NCBI RefSeq assembly: GCF_000276805.1
Contig: NZ_AKXQ01000015.1
Span: forward strand, 1-64,000
DNA length: 64,000 nucleotides
Source: Moritella dasanensis ArB 0140
GTDB taxonomy: Bacteria; Pseudomonadota; Gammaproteobacteria; Enterobacterales; Moritellaceae
Reading direction: 5' to 3'
The position numbers were made by a program, and so were the translations under genes. How positions within the stretch are numbered: the first letter of the stretch is position 1; each line of letters begins with the position of its first letter. The notes beneath the pieces were generated by a model, which searched no databases, was not told the origin of the DNA, and saw only the letters and a program-made list of their open reading frames with translations. Of the stretch, positions 27,873-37,260 are shown one piece after another.

Positions 27873-28784
27873 ATGTTGCAAAAATCACTTTCAGATCTTA
27901 ACAAAGTTGTCGCTATTGGCGGTGGTCATGGACTCGGACGAGTGCTGTCTTCACTTTCCTTTTTAGGGCCAAGATTAACGGGTATTGTAACAACAACCGA
28001 CAATGGTGGTTCAACAGGTCGGCTAAGAAATTCTGAGAATTGTATTGCTTGGGGTGATATTCGAAATTGTATCAATCAGTTAGTTACTCAACCAGACATT
28101 GGCTCTTTACTGTTTGAATATCGCTTTCAAAATGAAGGTGAGCTGAAGAATCATAACTTAGGTAATCTCATGCTTGTGGCATTAGATAATCTTTGTGTGC
28201 GCCCGTTAGATGCAGTAAATCTTATTCGTAATATGTTACACGTCGAATGCCAGCTTATTCCGATGTCAGAAGAGCCTAGTGACTTAATTGCAGTAACGCC
28301 TTGTGGCAGTGATGTACACGGCGAAGTATCCGTCGATAAGATGCATGAGTTTCCAAATCAATTAACGGTTCAACCAAATGTTGCAGCAACACTTGAAGCT
28401 GTAGAGGCAATTGAAAAAGCAGAACTAATACTATTAGGTCCTGGTTCATTCCTAACCAGTATCATGCCACCTCTTCTACTTAAAGATATACAAAAAGCCT
28501 TACGTAGAACCAACGCAAAAGTAATTTACTTAGGTAACTTACAGCATGAGGTGGGGCCTGCATCAACGATTCCACTGCAAGAACGCTTACAATGGTGTGA
28601 GGATACGCTCGGCTTTCCGCTGATTAATGCAGTGATACAGGATATAGATAAACAATCTGATTTAACTTATCCGACCTACTCCCATGATTTACGTGAAGAT
28701 ATAAATAAAAACTATCACGATAGACAAAAGCTAAAAACAGCAATCGAATCTGTCGTTAATGACATTTTAACGTCAGCGCACTAA
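27873..28784 (+). CDS. YvcK/CofD-like (gluconeogenesis factor family) protein
   Basis: A 303-residue protein of the CofD-like/YvcK family, with a nucleotide-binding opening (VVAIGGGHGLGRVLSSL), GIVTTTDNGGSTGRLR, GDIRNCI, HNLGNLMLVAL and ELILLGPGSFLTSIMPPLL. YvcK binds UDP-sugars in B. subtilis and affects cell-wall metabolism; the E. coli relative is YbhK. The ATG at 27873 (MLQKSLSDLNKVVAIGGG) is preferred over an upstream TTG at 27861. Its 3' end overlaps the convergent HPt gene by 29 bases. Confidence 0.88.
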   Translation: MLQKSLSDLNKVVAIGGGHGLGRVLSSLSFLGPRLTGIVTTTDNGGSTGRLRNSENCIAWGDIRNCINQLVTQPDIGSLLFEYRFQNEGELKNHNLGNLMLVALDNLCVRPLDAVNLIRNMLHVECQLIPMSEEPSDLIAVTPCGSDVHGEVSVDKMHEFPNQLTVQPNVAATLEAVEAIEKAELILLGPGSFLTSIMPPLLLKDIQKALRRTNAKVIYLGNLQHEVGPASTIPLQERLQWCEDTLGFPLINAVIQDIDKQSDLTYPTYSHDLREDINKNYHDRQKLKTAIESVVNDILTSAH

Positions 28785-29100
28785 TCGCATCTTCTAAACT
28801 TTTTATTAATAATGGTAATTTCACTTGAACGTCAGCCGTGTTATTTGATTTTGCCATCACTTCCAACTCCTCAGCATGTTGCTGCACAATTAACGCCCCA
28901 TACGTTCCTGCACTACTTTTTATACTGTGACAATTTTGCGCAACTTTATCATTGTCCAGGTTAGTCATTAGAGCTTGTAGATCTGAAATCCGCTCTGTTG
29001 TTTCTTCATTAAAAACTTCAACTAATGCCGGTAACATTTCGTCTCCGACATCAACCAGTAATTGCGTGAATACCGTTTCATTTATAACTGTGTTTTCCAT
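28756..29100 (-). CDS. Histidine phosphotransfer (HPt) domain protein
   Basis: A 114-residue helical HPt protein with phospho-acceptor H58 in NCHSIKSSAGTYGA, the usual HxxKGxxxxxG-like motif (here HSIKSSAGTYG). It should relay phosphate between a hybrid kinase and a response regulator. It lies 57 bases after the RsbW-REC-PP2C gene on the same strand, so it probably belongs to that operon and may phosphorylate its receiver domain. In V. fischeri the equivalent HPt is the C-terminal domain of SypF. Confidence 0.88.
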   Translation of the reverse strand: MENTVINETVFTQLLVDVGDEMLPALVEVFNEETTERISDLQALMTNLDNDKVAQNCHSIKSSAGTYGALIVQQHAEELEVMAKSNNTADVQVKLPLLIKSLEDAISALTLKCH

Positions 29101-29157
29101 TTCGTTACCTCATACCGTAAATTATAATCTTAACTAATCGTTACTTGTTGCAGCCCG

Positions 29158-30648
29158 TTAAATATTGAAATCTATAATAAGCGCAGTGACATCATCTTGT
29201 AACTGTTCAGGCGATAGTGATTCAAACCGCAACCACAGTTTATCTAACGTACTTTGAGCTGTTTTCCCTTTGATATCAACAAGTATATTATCAATACAGT
29301 CACAATGGCGGTCAATATTTTCAAAAATGCCGTCTGAATAACAAAAAATCTTATCCTCTGGTGTTAATTGCAGAATCACCGATGAATATTGCTCATCAGG
29401 TAACAAGCCTAATACGGTTCCTTTGCAGTCAATGGCTTGATAACCAGAATCTTGCAATAAGTAAGGTTGAGGATGACCTGCAGTGGCGATTTCACATTGG
29501 TTATCGGTCAGTTTGATCACCATACAGGTGAGCATACTGGTTTCTAACAACTGATTTGAAAAGAGTCTATTGGATAATCCAGCAAGCAAGGTCGAGGGGG
29601 ATGTTTCTGCAGACGTTACAACCCCTTCCAAATACCCCATGATGGCAAAACTATGAAATTTAGCAACAGGACCATGCCCCATAATATCGCCCAAAACGAT
29701 AATTTGACTCTCTCCAAAATCATGAAAAAACGCAAAGTCACCTCCTCCTTCAGTCGCAGGTGTATGTGCTAACGCAAAATTCCATTGTCCACAACTTGCG
29801 GGTAGTGAAGGTTTAAACGGTCTACTCAAAGACTCTACTATTCGTTGTTGATAATGTAGCGCTAACTGGTTAGTTCTGCGTATTACCCGGTTACAAACAG
29901 CGAGTAATGATGTTTTGGTAATAGGTTTAATTAAGTAACCGTCAATAGACACTTCTGCAGCTTGTTCTTGCACCGATAAATTCTCATCGCCAGTTAAGAA
30001 TACAAACGGTGTTAATGCGCCTTTATCAAGGTCTTCCACTTTTTTTCTGAATTCAAATCCAGACATCTCAGGCATATGTATATCGGCAATAATAAGATCA
30101 CAACCTTCGTGAGCAATAAATTTAAGCGCTAAAGATGCATCAGAAAAAATGTGTACGACAAAATCATTTTTAAGATAAGCGTGATACGCAGATAATAAAA
30201 TACGATCATCATCAACAATGACAACGTTTAGCTTTTGTTCCAGTTTCCTCAATGGGCAAGTTAATTTATTAATGCCATTCTCACTGACATAACAACCATC
30301 AGGATTATTTTTTTGAATTAACGCTAACCCCATGCCACCAGTAAGTAACTCACCATTAAATATATCTTTTGTATCAACGTCATAAGGATTGAAAGTATCA
30401 CCATTATCGAACACTGCAAAATACCAATCAGCATTTCTACCAGCCAGTTCAATACTAAACCAGTGAACAGCGTCGGAATTATGAAAATACAAATTAGACA
30501 AATATTCAGCCAATACGATTGTGACCCGATCTATTTCAGCTTGTTCAAGCGCTAACTGATGGCATAATGTAGTCAGTAAACGTCGAACCTCACTGATTGA
30601 ATCAAGTTTTAACGGATATTGCTTGGCAAAAAGTTGTGTTTTCATCAA
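29158..30648 (-). CDS. SypE-like three-domain regulator: RsbW-type kinase, receiver, PP2C phosphatase
   Basis: A 496-residue cytoplasmic protein. The N-terminal anti-sigma-type HATPase (about 1-135) has an N box (LAEYLSNLYFH), FDNGDTF and GGMGLAL. A central receiver (about 140-260) has VVIVDDD, phospho-Asp in IIADIHMPEMSG and IKPITK. A C-terminal SpoIIE/PP2C phosphatase (about 285-496) has GGGDFA and VLGDIMGHG metal-binding residues. V. fischeri SypE has this same order; there it phosphorylates and dephosphorylates the STAS protein SypA to control biofilm. A STAS gene starts the same operon here. The start overlaps the upstream ATPase gene by four bases (ATGA). Confidence 0.9.
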   Translation of the reverse strand: MMKTQLFAKQYPLKLDSISEVRRLLTTLCHQLALEQAEIDRVTIVLAEYLSNLYFHNSDAVHWFSIELAGRNADWYFAVFDNGDTFNPYDVDTKDIFNGELLTGGMGLALIQKNNPDGCYVSENGINKLTCPLRKLEQKLNVVIVDDDRILLSAYHAYLKNDFVVHIFSDASLALKFIAHEGCDLIIADIHMPEMSGFEFRKKVEDLDKGALTPFVFLTGDENLSVQEQAAEVSIDGYLIKPITKTSLLAVCNRVIRRTNQLALHYQQRIVESLSRPFKPSLPASCGQWNFALAHTPATEGGGDFAFFHDFGESQIIVLGDIMGHGPVAKFHSFAIMGYLEGVVTSAETSPSTLLAGLSNRLFSNQLLETSMLTCMVIKLTDNQCEIATAGHPQPYLLQDSGYQAIDCKGTVLGLLPDEQYSSVILQLTPEDKIFCYSDGIFENIDRHCDCIDNILVDIKGKTAQSTLDKLWLRFESLSPEQLQDDVTALIIDFNI

Positions 30649-31364
30649 CGGCCGATTCTTCCTTTTAATAATTCAATATTCGAAATTCGATTAAGTAACC
30701 ATTGCTTCAGTATCGGTAAGCGCTTGAGTCGTCTACGTACTGAGTTTCTAAGCTGCATATCGAGCGGTGGGCACTTAACATCATTAATAACAGTACCAAG
30801 TAATGTCACATTATTTTGCTTAAGCATCTCGAGTGTCTTTAATACCCGACTCTCGAGTGAAATACCGGGTGCGATAATAAGTAAACTGGCATCACAACCC
30901 CTAGCAATCACTTCACCTGGTATATTTGAAAAATTGGTTAGCGTAATTGCACATGTATCAAATATAATAAAATTATAGTGTTGTAACCAAAAGTCGATCG
31001 CATTTTTGATCTTCTTTTCGTCTCGGAAGCTAATATTTTGATCTTGCTCACCTTGTGGGGCTGGTAAAATATCAATCATTTCAGAAAATTGAGTCATGGA
31101 GGCGGTTTGTAAATCAGTATCATCAAGAGACCATGACTGCTTTTCCTGAACATATTCATTGGTGATTGCTGGTTTGAATGTATTGAGATCTACAATAAGG
31201 ACTCGACTTCCAGCCGCTTTATGACGCCGAGCAAGCGCTAAAACCAACTCAGTAGTACCTTCCCCTCCTTGAGCGCAGTTGATCGCTAACGACTTAATAT
31301 TTTCATTCATAATTAGCTGATAAATTTGGTCTATTTCTATAAATGTTTCCGGTAATATATTCAT
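30645..31364 (-). CDS. Degenerate BY-kinase/ParA-like ATPase (SypD position)
   Basis: A 239-residue cytoplasmic P-loop protein resembling the cytosolic half of bacterial tyrosine kinases (CpsD/Wzc type). Walker A reads AQGGEGTTEL (31-40): the invariant Lys before Thr is replaced by T37, so ATP hydrolysis or kinase activity is doubtful. Walker A' is VLIVDLNTFKPA and Walker B is FIIFDTCAI. The C-terminus is basic (RRRLKRLP) and lacks a tyrosine-rich tail. There is no fused Wzz domain. It overlaps both neighbouring genes by four bases. Confidence 0.75.
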   Translation of the reverse strand: MNILPETFIEIDQIYQLIMNENIKSLAINCAQGGEGTTELVLALARRHKAAGSRVLIVDLNTFKPAITNEYVQEKQSWSLDDTDLQTASMTQFSEMIDILPAPQGEQDQNISFRDEKKIKNAIDFWLQHYNFIIFDTCAITLTNFSNIPGEVIARGCDASLLIIAPGISLESRVLKTLEMLKQNNVTLLGTVINDVKCPPLDMQLRNSVRRRLKRLPILKQWLLNRISNIELLKGRIGR

Positions 31365-33481
31365 AGGGAAGAGCCGACAATAAAGAGTGTTACGATACTC
31401 AGTGCACTGCCTAATATATCCATTAGCTGGCTCCAGTTTGAGTCTTTTTCGTTAGGTACATAAATGGTATCCCCCGCATGTATAATCGGTATATCGCGAT
31501 AGTCTGGTTGGGTGAAATAATGCTTCATGTTGAACGACCTTGCTGTGTGTTCCATTTCACCACGTTTAGTCACGATGACAATACGGTCAATGTAAGCCTC
31601 TGACGTTGGGCCTCCAGCCATTGTTAATATACCCACCACATCCAATGAGGAATCATATTTGTAACGCCCAGGGTTGTGAACAGCTCCTAATACTTGAACG
31701 ATATTAGCGGTATTGTTCAATATCCCTTGATCTGTCTTCGCTGGAATGTAAATGGTATCACCAGGTAGTATTTGCGGTAACAGACTTTCATCACCCGTCT
31801 CAAAGTACATATCGAGATCAAGGGTGGAGGTTTTCGCATAACGTCTATTACGATGCGTGACCTTAATGTGTTTGATATCAGCTTCATTCGTCGGTCCATC
31901 AGCAGCAGATAACAAGTCTAAAAAGTCTAATCGGCTATTAAAAGCATAACGCCCTGGTGATCCAACCGCACCAAGTATATAAATTGAAGACTCAGATTCT
32001 TGCTTAATCCATTTAGATTTATTGTCTGTTGGATCATCAGGTAGTTCGTTGAACATCACAGTATCACCAGCAGATAACTGCGGTAGTATTAAATAATCAC
32101 CACCCTCTTTCATGAATTTTTCTAAATCAAAAGACTGCCGCTCACCTAAACCATCGTTACCAACGATAATTATTTTGGCTAAATCGGCTTTTTCAGTCGG
32201 TCCTTCGGCATGCCCTAACAAATCAAGGAATGTCATATCATCGTCCCATTGATAGCGGCCTGGATTCTTCACTGCACCGATGATTTTAATGGCCTCGTTA
32301 TGCGCTTCAATTAACCAGGATTTCTCAATCATATCGGCTTTTTCAGGTAAGAAAATGACATCGCCACCGGTGATTTTAGGATAAGGGTTATTTACAGGAT
32401 CATCGGTATATTTCTTTAAATTAAACTGGATTGTGTCACCAGACACTTTCAACACGCGGATTTGTTGCGTATCAGCATATCGATTAGGACCACCGGCATT
32501 GGCAAGCATATCCATAAACGTAATGCCTTCCCGGCCTTCAAAAGCTCCGGGGTTATTCACTTGCCCCATGACATAAACAACTTGTAAGCCGACTTTAATA
32601 TCTGCGACTTGAATAGGTACAAAAATAGTGGTGCCTGGTCGTATTTTCGGTAATTTAGAAACATCACCGGTATCTAGATAAAGCTTTAAATCGAATGTTT
32701 GTGGTTCTTTCAACCCCATGACTCGAATCTTACTTACATTACCATAACGGGTAACGCCATTAGCCTTCATTAAACTTTCTATCACCGTCATACCCGGGAC
32801 ATAAGAGAACGTGCCCGGTGCATTAACCTCACCAAAAACAGTCACCGCTTTTTGGGTATCACTTGCATCACCGCCCGATTTTAACGTTGTCGCATCAAAA
32901 GTCATTTGTACATTGCCAGTCAGCGGCGATGAAGGCACAAAAATAACATCGCCCGATTTAAGCACTGGCAATACGTTGTCATCACCCGTTTCCAAGTAAC
33001 GCTTAAAGTCGAAAATGATCACTTTAGCGCCTCGTTGCAATTGCATATTGTCCAGTTGAGCGCCTGCAAGCATGCCCCCAGCTTTATTCAATGCCATCTG
33101 TACATTACCAAATTCAGGCAGTACAACTTCATGTGGATCATTAACATAGCCGAGTACGGTCACTAACTTCTCGCGCGCTCTAAACTCAATGTACAGTTTC
33201 GATATATCACGAAACACCACACTCAATGCGGTTTTTAATTCTTTAAGTACTGCCGCTAGGGTTTTACCTTTTACTTGTATTCGCCCTATTTCAGGTATTT
33301 GAATGTAACCGCTTGCATCAACTTGAAACGGTTCTTCGAAATCGCTTTCACCTGGCATAAAAATAAACAGTTGGTCGCCAGAATCAACAAGATCGCTTTC
33401 TGCATAAGCTATTGATGACGTTGATATCAAAGTAAAACACAGTGTTAAACAGAAAGTACAACACAGTAATGAAAATTTCAT
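31361..33481 (-). CDS. Periplasmic SLBB-repeat polysaccharide-export-like protein (SypC position)
   Basis: A 706-residue exported protein. A Sec signal peptide (MKFSLLCCTFCLTLCFTLIS, cleaved near AYA-ES) is followed by a Poly_export domain (about 25-115), then about six SLBB repeats, recognisable by recurring VLGAVxxPGRYxxxxxLDxLxLLxxAGGPTxxA and GDTIYVP segments, and a C-terminal hydrophobic helix (LGSALSIVTLFIVGSSL). It is longer than Wza (about 380) and lacks a lipobox Cys. The ATG at 33481 has AAGGAG 6 bases upstream and overlaps the lipoprotein stop (ATGA). A longer frame starting at 33547 has a poor N-terminus. Confidence 0.85.
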   Translation of the reverse strand: MKFSLLCCTFCLTLCFTLISTSSIAYAESDLVDSGDQLFIFMPGESDFEEPFQVDASGYIQIPEIGRIQVKGKTLAAVLKELKTALSVVFRDISKLYIEFRAREKLVTVLGYVNDPHEVVLPEFGNVQMALNKAGGMLAGAQLDNMQLQRGAKVIIFDFKRYLETGDDNVLPVLKSGDVIFVPSSPLTGNVQMTFDATTLKSGGDASDTQKAVTVFGEVNAPGTFSYVPGMTVIESLMKANGVTRYGNVSKIRVMGLKEPQTFDLKLYLDTGDVSKLPKIRPGTTIFVPIQVADIKVGLQVVYVMGQVNNPGAFEGREGITFMDMLANAGGPNRYADTQQIRVLKVSGDTIQFNLKKYTDDPVNNPYPKITGGDVIFLPEKADMIEKSWLIEAHNEAIKIIGAVKNPGRYQWDDDMTFLDLLGHAEGPTEKADLAKIIIVGNDGLGERQSFDLEKFMKEGGDYLILPQLSAGDTVMFNELPDDPTDNKSKWIKQESESSIYILGAVGSPGRYAFNSRLDFLDLLSAADGPTNEADIKHIKVTHRNRRYAKTSTLDLDMYFETGDESLLPQILPGDTIYIPAKTDQGILNNTANIVQVLGAVHNPGRYKYDSSLDVVGILTMAGGPTSEAYIDRIVIVTKRGEMEHTARSFNMKHYFTQPDYRDIPIIHAGDTIYVPNEKDSNWSQLMDILGSALSIVTLFIVGSSL

Positions 33482-34611
33482 AATGCGACTCCTTTTGGCA
33501 GTGACGCATCGGAAAAAAGCTCGTCTTCGTTCAACAAAAACCGCCAATTTTTTACTTTATGGTCGACATCTTGATTATGCTTTGATTGCCACAATAACGT
33601 GCTAATCACTGGCGTTATTGAAGTGGCAGAACTGAGTCGTAAGTCTTCATAGATAACCTTGTGACGCTGTGGGTCAGCGGTGATGTTCAAAACATAATCC
33701 AAGATCACATCTGTACGTAAATTAAGTAACTCAACATCCTTTAGGCTTGTCGCATAATCATCGACTGTAGATAACTGAGGTTGATTCTGACGCGCGTCTG
33801 TTGCAGCTATCTCATGAATTTGAACGGGATTATGCACTTGATCTAGGTCTAGCTGTGATCGAGAAATTTGCTGCACACTCACACCAGGCACTTGTTCAAA
33901 GAGTAAATATTGGCGCATGATGTCATTATAATCTTCATCATTTTGATTAACTGTAACCGCTAAATTTTCACTTTCTTTATCAACAATGGTCGTGACATTA
34001 TGAGTCACTATATTGTTGGTATAATTGATATTTGATTGTGACTTTTTTGGACTAATGCTATTTTCAAACAATCGGTATTTAGTGTATTCAATTATAATTT
34101 CTGGATTATCTAACAGCAAAAAGCTTACTTGGCGAAGACACACTTTGTACTCTTCAGTCAAAGTAGCATTACCCTCTTCAAATTGTGGCGCACAGTACAG
34201 CAAGAGATCGAGCTGATAAATTAACGGGTGAACAAAGCTAGACGTGAATAAACGTGGTGGTTGAGCACAGTTAGTGTTACTCGAGACTCGATTGAGGTGA
34301 ACAATTAAGTTGGTAATGTTTTTTTCTAGAATGGCGATTTCTATTTTTACATCTCGCGGGTCTTCAACGGCAATGGCTTTCTCAACACGGCTATTAATAT
34401 TTTCAACCGTTTTTACGTAGGCAGGTGTACACGTTTGTGCACCGCGTAGATTGGCGACTGAAAAATGTAAATTCAAATAGTCATAATGTTGTTTGAATTG
34501 AATTCTTTCTTCAGTATGTTTTGTTGTATTCTCAAAGTAGCCAACACTAGGCCAGTTTGTGCAACTAGAAAGGAAAATACATATAGCTGTCCATAGCAAT
34601 AATCTATTCAT
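33478..34611 (-). CDS. Putative lipoprotein of unknown function (SypB position)
   Basis: A 377-residue protein with a lipoprotein signal: MNRLLLWTAICIFLSSC, lipidation at C17. Residue T18 is not the inner-membrane retention Asp, so outer-membrane sorting is expected. The mature part is mostly polar, with an N-terminal helical region of several Cys residues and no domain I recognise; I do not see the OmpA peptidoglycan-binding motif found in V. fischeri SypB. It sits between the STAS gene and the SLBB gene and is translationally coupled to the latter. Confidence 0.75.
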   Translation of the reverse strand: MNRLLLWTAICIFLSSCTNWPSVGYFENTTKHTEERIQFKQHYDYLNLHFSVANLRGAQTCTPAYVKTVENINSRVEKAIAVEDPRDVKIEIAILEKNITNLIVHLNRVSSNTNCAQPPRLFTSSFVHPLIYQLDLLLYCAPQFEEGNATLTEEYKVCLRQVSFLLLDNPEIIIEYTKYRLFENSISPKKSQSNINYTNNIVTHNVTTIVDKESENLAVTVNQNDEDYNDIMRQYLLFEQVPGVSVQQISRSQLDLDQVHNPVQIHEIAATDARQNQPQLSTVDDYATSLKDVELLNLRTDVILDYVLNITADPQRHKVIYEDLRLSSATSITPVISTLLWQSKHNQDVDHKVKNWRFLLNEDELFSDASLPKGVAL

Positions 34612-34633
34612 TCAATACCTTACGGCGATTTAG

Positions 34634-34969
34634 TTATGCCGAGTGATCTGCACTAGATTCAGGAATATCTTCAATAAAAGGGATTGCGTTTTCGACTCGT
34701 AACATCGTCATCAATTTATGCGGTTGGCCAGAGACTTTAAGAAGAGAAAGAGTACGACGTTGTGAAGTGAGTCTTTTGAATAAAAAAACAATAGCGCCAA
34801 TACCCGTTGAGTCAATAAAAGTAACATGAGTAAAATCTAAGATAATGTTTTCAGCATGATCATCAACCAACGCCTCTAAGCTAGGCTGAATACTAACTAC
34901 GTGCTCGGTATCGAGATCTGTAGCGATAGGTAAGATTATGATTCCGTCATGAGGTCTTAATATGTCCAT
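34634..34969 (-). CDS. STAS-domain anti-sigma-factor-antagonist protein (SypA-like)
   Basis: A 111-residue single STAS domain, with the phosphorylation loop FIDSTGIGAIVFLFKRL; S54 is the expected serine phosphosite. Such proteins switch partners according to phosphorylation by an RsbW-type kinase and a PP2C phosphatase, both found in the fifth gene of this operon. The ATG at 34969 is chosen because AGGAGA lies 8 bases upstream; an upstream in-frame ATG (35029) has no site. It is the first gene of the operon, with the start region at 34970-35085. Confidence 0.9.
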   Translation of the reverse strand: MDILRPHDGIIILPIATDLDTEHVVSIQPSLEALVDDHAENIILDFTHVTFIDSTGIGAIVFLFKRLTSQRRTLSLLKVSGQPHKLMTMLRVENAIPFIEDIPESSADHSA

Positions 34970-35085
34970 TATAAATTCTCCTAAAGAATACAAAGTTAAC
35001 TCAGAGGAAAAATAACGTTTAAAAAACATTAATATTTTTCAAGCTCATAGTAAATAATATAGACCTTAAAACTATAAAATGCACA

Positions 35086-35112
35086 AATAAAAAAACCACC
35101 CGAAGGTGGTTT
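35086..35112 (-). terminator. Rho-independent terminator of sdh-suc operon
   Basis: An 8-bp stem AAACCACC/GGTGGTTT closed by a TTCG tetraloop on the - strand and followed by seven T. It lies 20 bases past the sucD stop. Confidence 0.9.
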
Positions 35113-35131
35113 ATTATAATAAAAACAGGTA

Positions 35132-36001
35132 TTAACCTAATTTAGCACGTAATGCAGCGCCAATATCAGCTAATGAACGCACTGTTGATACGCCTGCGTC
35201 TTCAAGGGCTGCAAATTTCTCGTCTGCAGTACCTTTACCGCCAGCGATAATCGCGCCAGCATGACCCATACGTTTACCAGCAGGTGCTGTAACACCTGCA
35301 ATGTAAGAAACAACAGGTTTAGTTACATGTGCTTTAATATAAGCAGCAGCTTCTTCTTCTGCAGTACCACCAATTTCACCAATCATTACGATTGCTTCAG
35401 TTTGTGGATCTTTTTCAAACAATTCAAGTACGTCAATAAAGTTAGTACCTGGGATTGGATCACCACCGATACCAACACAAGTTGATTGACCGTAGCCTTC
35501 ATCCGTAGTTTGTTTTACAGCTTCATACGTTAACGTACCAGAGCGTGAAACAATACCGATTTTACCTGGCTTGTGAATGTGACCTGGCATGATACCAATC
35601 TTACATTCACCCGGAGTGATAACACCCGGACAGTTAGGACCGATCATACGAACGTTTTGTTGATCAAGCTTAACTTTAACTTCGATCATATCTACAGTCG
35701 GAATACCTTCTGTAATACAAACGATAAGTTCAATACCTGCATCAATAGCTTCTAAGATAGCATCTTTACAGAACGGTGCTGGAACATAGATAACCGACGC
35801 AGTTGCGCCAGTTGTTTCTACTGCATCACGTACTGTATTGAACACAGGCAGACCTAAATGTGTAGTGCCACCTTTACCAGGAGAAACACCGCCAACCATT
35901 TGTGTGCCGTATTCAGCAGCTTGCTCTGAGTGGAAAGTACCTTGACCACCAGTGAAACCTTGACAGATTACTTTCGTATCTTTATTAATTAAAACGCTCA
36001 T
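35132..36001 (-). CDS. sucD: SucD, succinyl-CoA synthetase alpha subunit
   Basis: A 289-residue alpha subunit (E. coli 289). CoA-binding Rossmann region at the N-terminus ([19 protein letters not shown]), and the catalytic phospho-His in the [15 protein letters not shown] segment. With SucC it converts succinyl-CoA to succinate with nucleotide triphosphate formation. It starts directly after the sucC stop and is the last gene of the operon, followed by a strong terminator. Confidence 0.98.
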   Translation of the reverse strand: MSVLINKDTKVICQGFTGGQGTFHSEQAAEYGTQMVGGVSPGKGGTTHLGLPVFNTVRDAVETTGATASVIYVPAPFCKDAILEAIDAGIELIVCITEGIPTVDMIEVKVKLDQQNVRMIGPNCPGVITPGECKIGIMPGHIHKPGKIGIVSRSGTLTYEAVKQTTDEGYGQSTCVGIGGDPIPGTNFIDVLELFEKDPQTEAIVMIGEIGGTAEEEAAAYIKAHVTKPVVSYIAGVTAPAGKRMGHAGAIIAGGKGTADEKFAALEDAGVSTVRSLADIGAALRAKLG

Positions 36002-37168
36002 TTATTTGCCCTCAGCTGCTGCAACAACTTGTTGCGCTGCATCCGTTAGGCTAGATGCTGCGATAATATTTAATCCAGATTTAGCTAGAACTTCACGGCC
36101 TAATTCTGCATTGTTACCTTCTAGACGTACAACAACTGGCACTTTTACGCCAACTTCTTGTACAGCACCAACAATACCTTCAGCAATCATGTCACAACGA
36201 ACGATGCCACCAAAGATGTTTACTAGTACAGCTTTAACATTTTCATCAGAAAGAATGATTTTAAATGCTTCAGCAACACGTTCTTTTGTCGCGCCGCCGC
36301 CTACATCTAGGAAGTTAGCAGGTTTGCCACCATGGATGTTAACAATATCCATTGTACCCATAGCTAAACCAGCGCCATTTACCATGCAACCAATACTGCC
36401 GTCTAAAGCAACATAGTTTAACTCAAATTTAGCAGCGTGAGCTTCACGTGCATCTTCTTGAGTAATATCTTGCATTAAACGTAGTTTAGGTTGGCGATAC
36501 AGTGCATTTGAATCGATAGTAATTTTACCATCTAAACAAACTAGATCACCGGCACCAGTAACGATCAGTGGGTTGATTTCAAGCAGTGCCATATCTGAAT
36601 CAGTGAACATTTTAGCTAGACCCATAAAGATCTGTGTAAACTGTTTGATTTGAGCACCTTGTAAACCAAGTTTGAATGCAAGTTCACGTGCTTGATAAGG
36701 TTGAGCGCCAACAAGTGGATCAATTGCTGCTTTGTGAATTAACTCAGGAGTTTCTTCAGCAACAGTCTCGATATCAACACCACCTTCAGTTGATGCCATA
36801 AATACAACTCTACGTGAACCACGGTCGATAACCGCGCCAAGGTAAAGTTCATTAGCGATATCACCCGCAGCTTCAACTAAAATTTGTGAAACTGGTTGGC
36901 CATGTTCATCAGTTTGAAAAGTAACTAAGTTCTTACCTAACCAATGTTCAGCAAATGCAGTAATTTCATCTTTCGATGTTACAAGCTTAACGCCACCTGC
37001 TTTACCACGGCCACCCGCGTGCACTTGACATTTAACAACCCATTTATCGCCACCAATTTTGTCAGCGAAAGCTGCAGCTTCATGAGGTACGTTTGTAGCG
37101 TAACCTTCTGGAACTGGCAAACCATATTCAGCAAAAAGTTGTTTTGCCTGATATTCATGCAGATTCAT
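36002..37168 (-). CDS. sucC: SucC, succinyl-CoA synthetase beta subunit
   Basis: A 388-residue ATP-grasp beta subunit (E. coli 388): [46 protein letters not shown] and the [13 protein letters not shown] phosphohistidine-facing helix. It is immediately followed by sucD, with no gap between stop and start. It lies 92 bases downstream of sucB. Confidence 0.98.
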   Translation of the reverse strand: MNLHEYQAKQLFAEYGLPVPEGYATNVPHEAAAFADKIGGDKWVVKCQVHAGGRGKAGGVKLVTSKDEITAFAEHWLGKNLVTFQTDEHGQPVSQILVEAAGDIANELYLGAVIDRGSRRVVFMASTEGGVDIETVAEETPELIHKAAIDPLVGAQPYQARELAFKLGLQGAQIKQFTQIFMGLAKMFTDSDMALLEINPLIVTGAGDLVCLDGKITIDSNALYRQPKLRLMQDITQEDAREAHAAKFELNYVALDGSIGCMVNGAGLAMGTMDIVNIHGGKPANFLDVGGGATKERVAEAFKIILSDENVKAVLVNIFGGIVRCDMIAEGIVGAVQEVGVKVPVVVRLEGNNAELGREVLAKSGLNIIAASSLTDAAQQVVAAAEGK

Positions 37169-37260
37169 GCTCGTATATCCATGTTAATAGCCACAAGGGC
37201 TTGTCCTAAGAACTTACGCCTCAAGATAAGGCGTAAGCAACTAAATAAGTAAACTAAAAA

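Noticed and set aside
36006-36416. 136-codon frame opposite sucC
   Set aside because: Shadow of a highly conserved gene; Pro/Thr/Ser-rich translation without family features.
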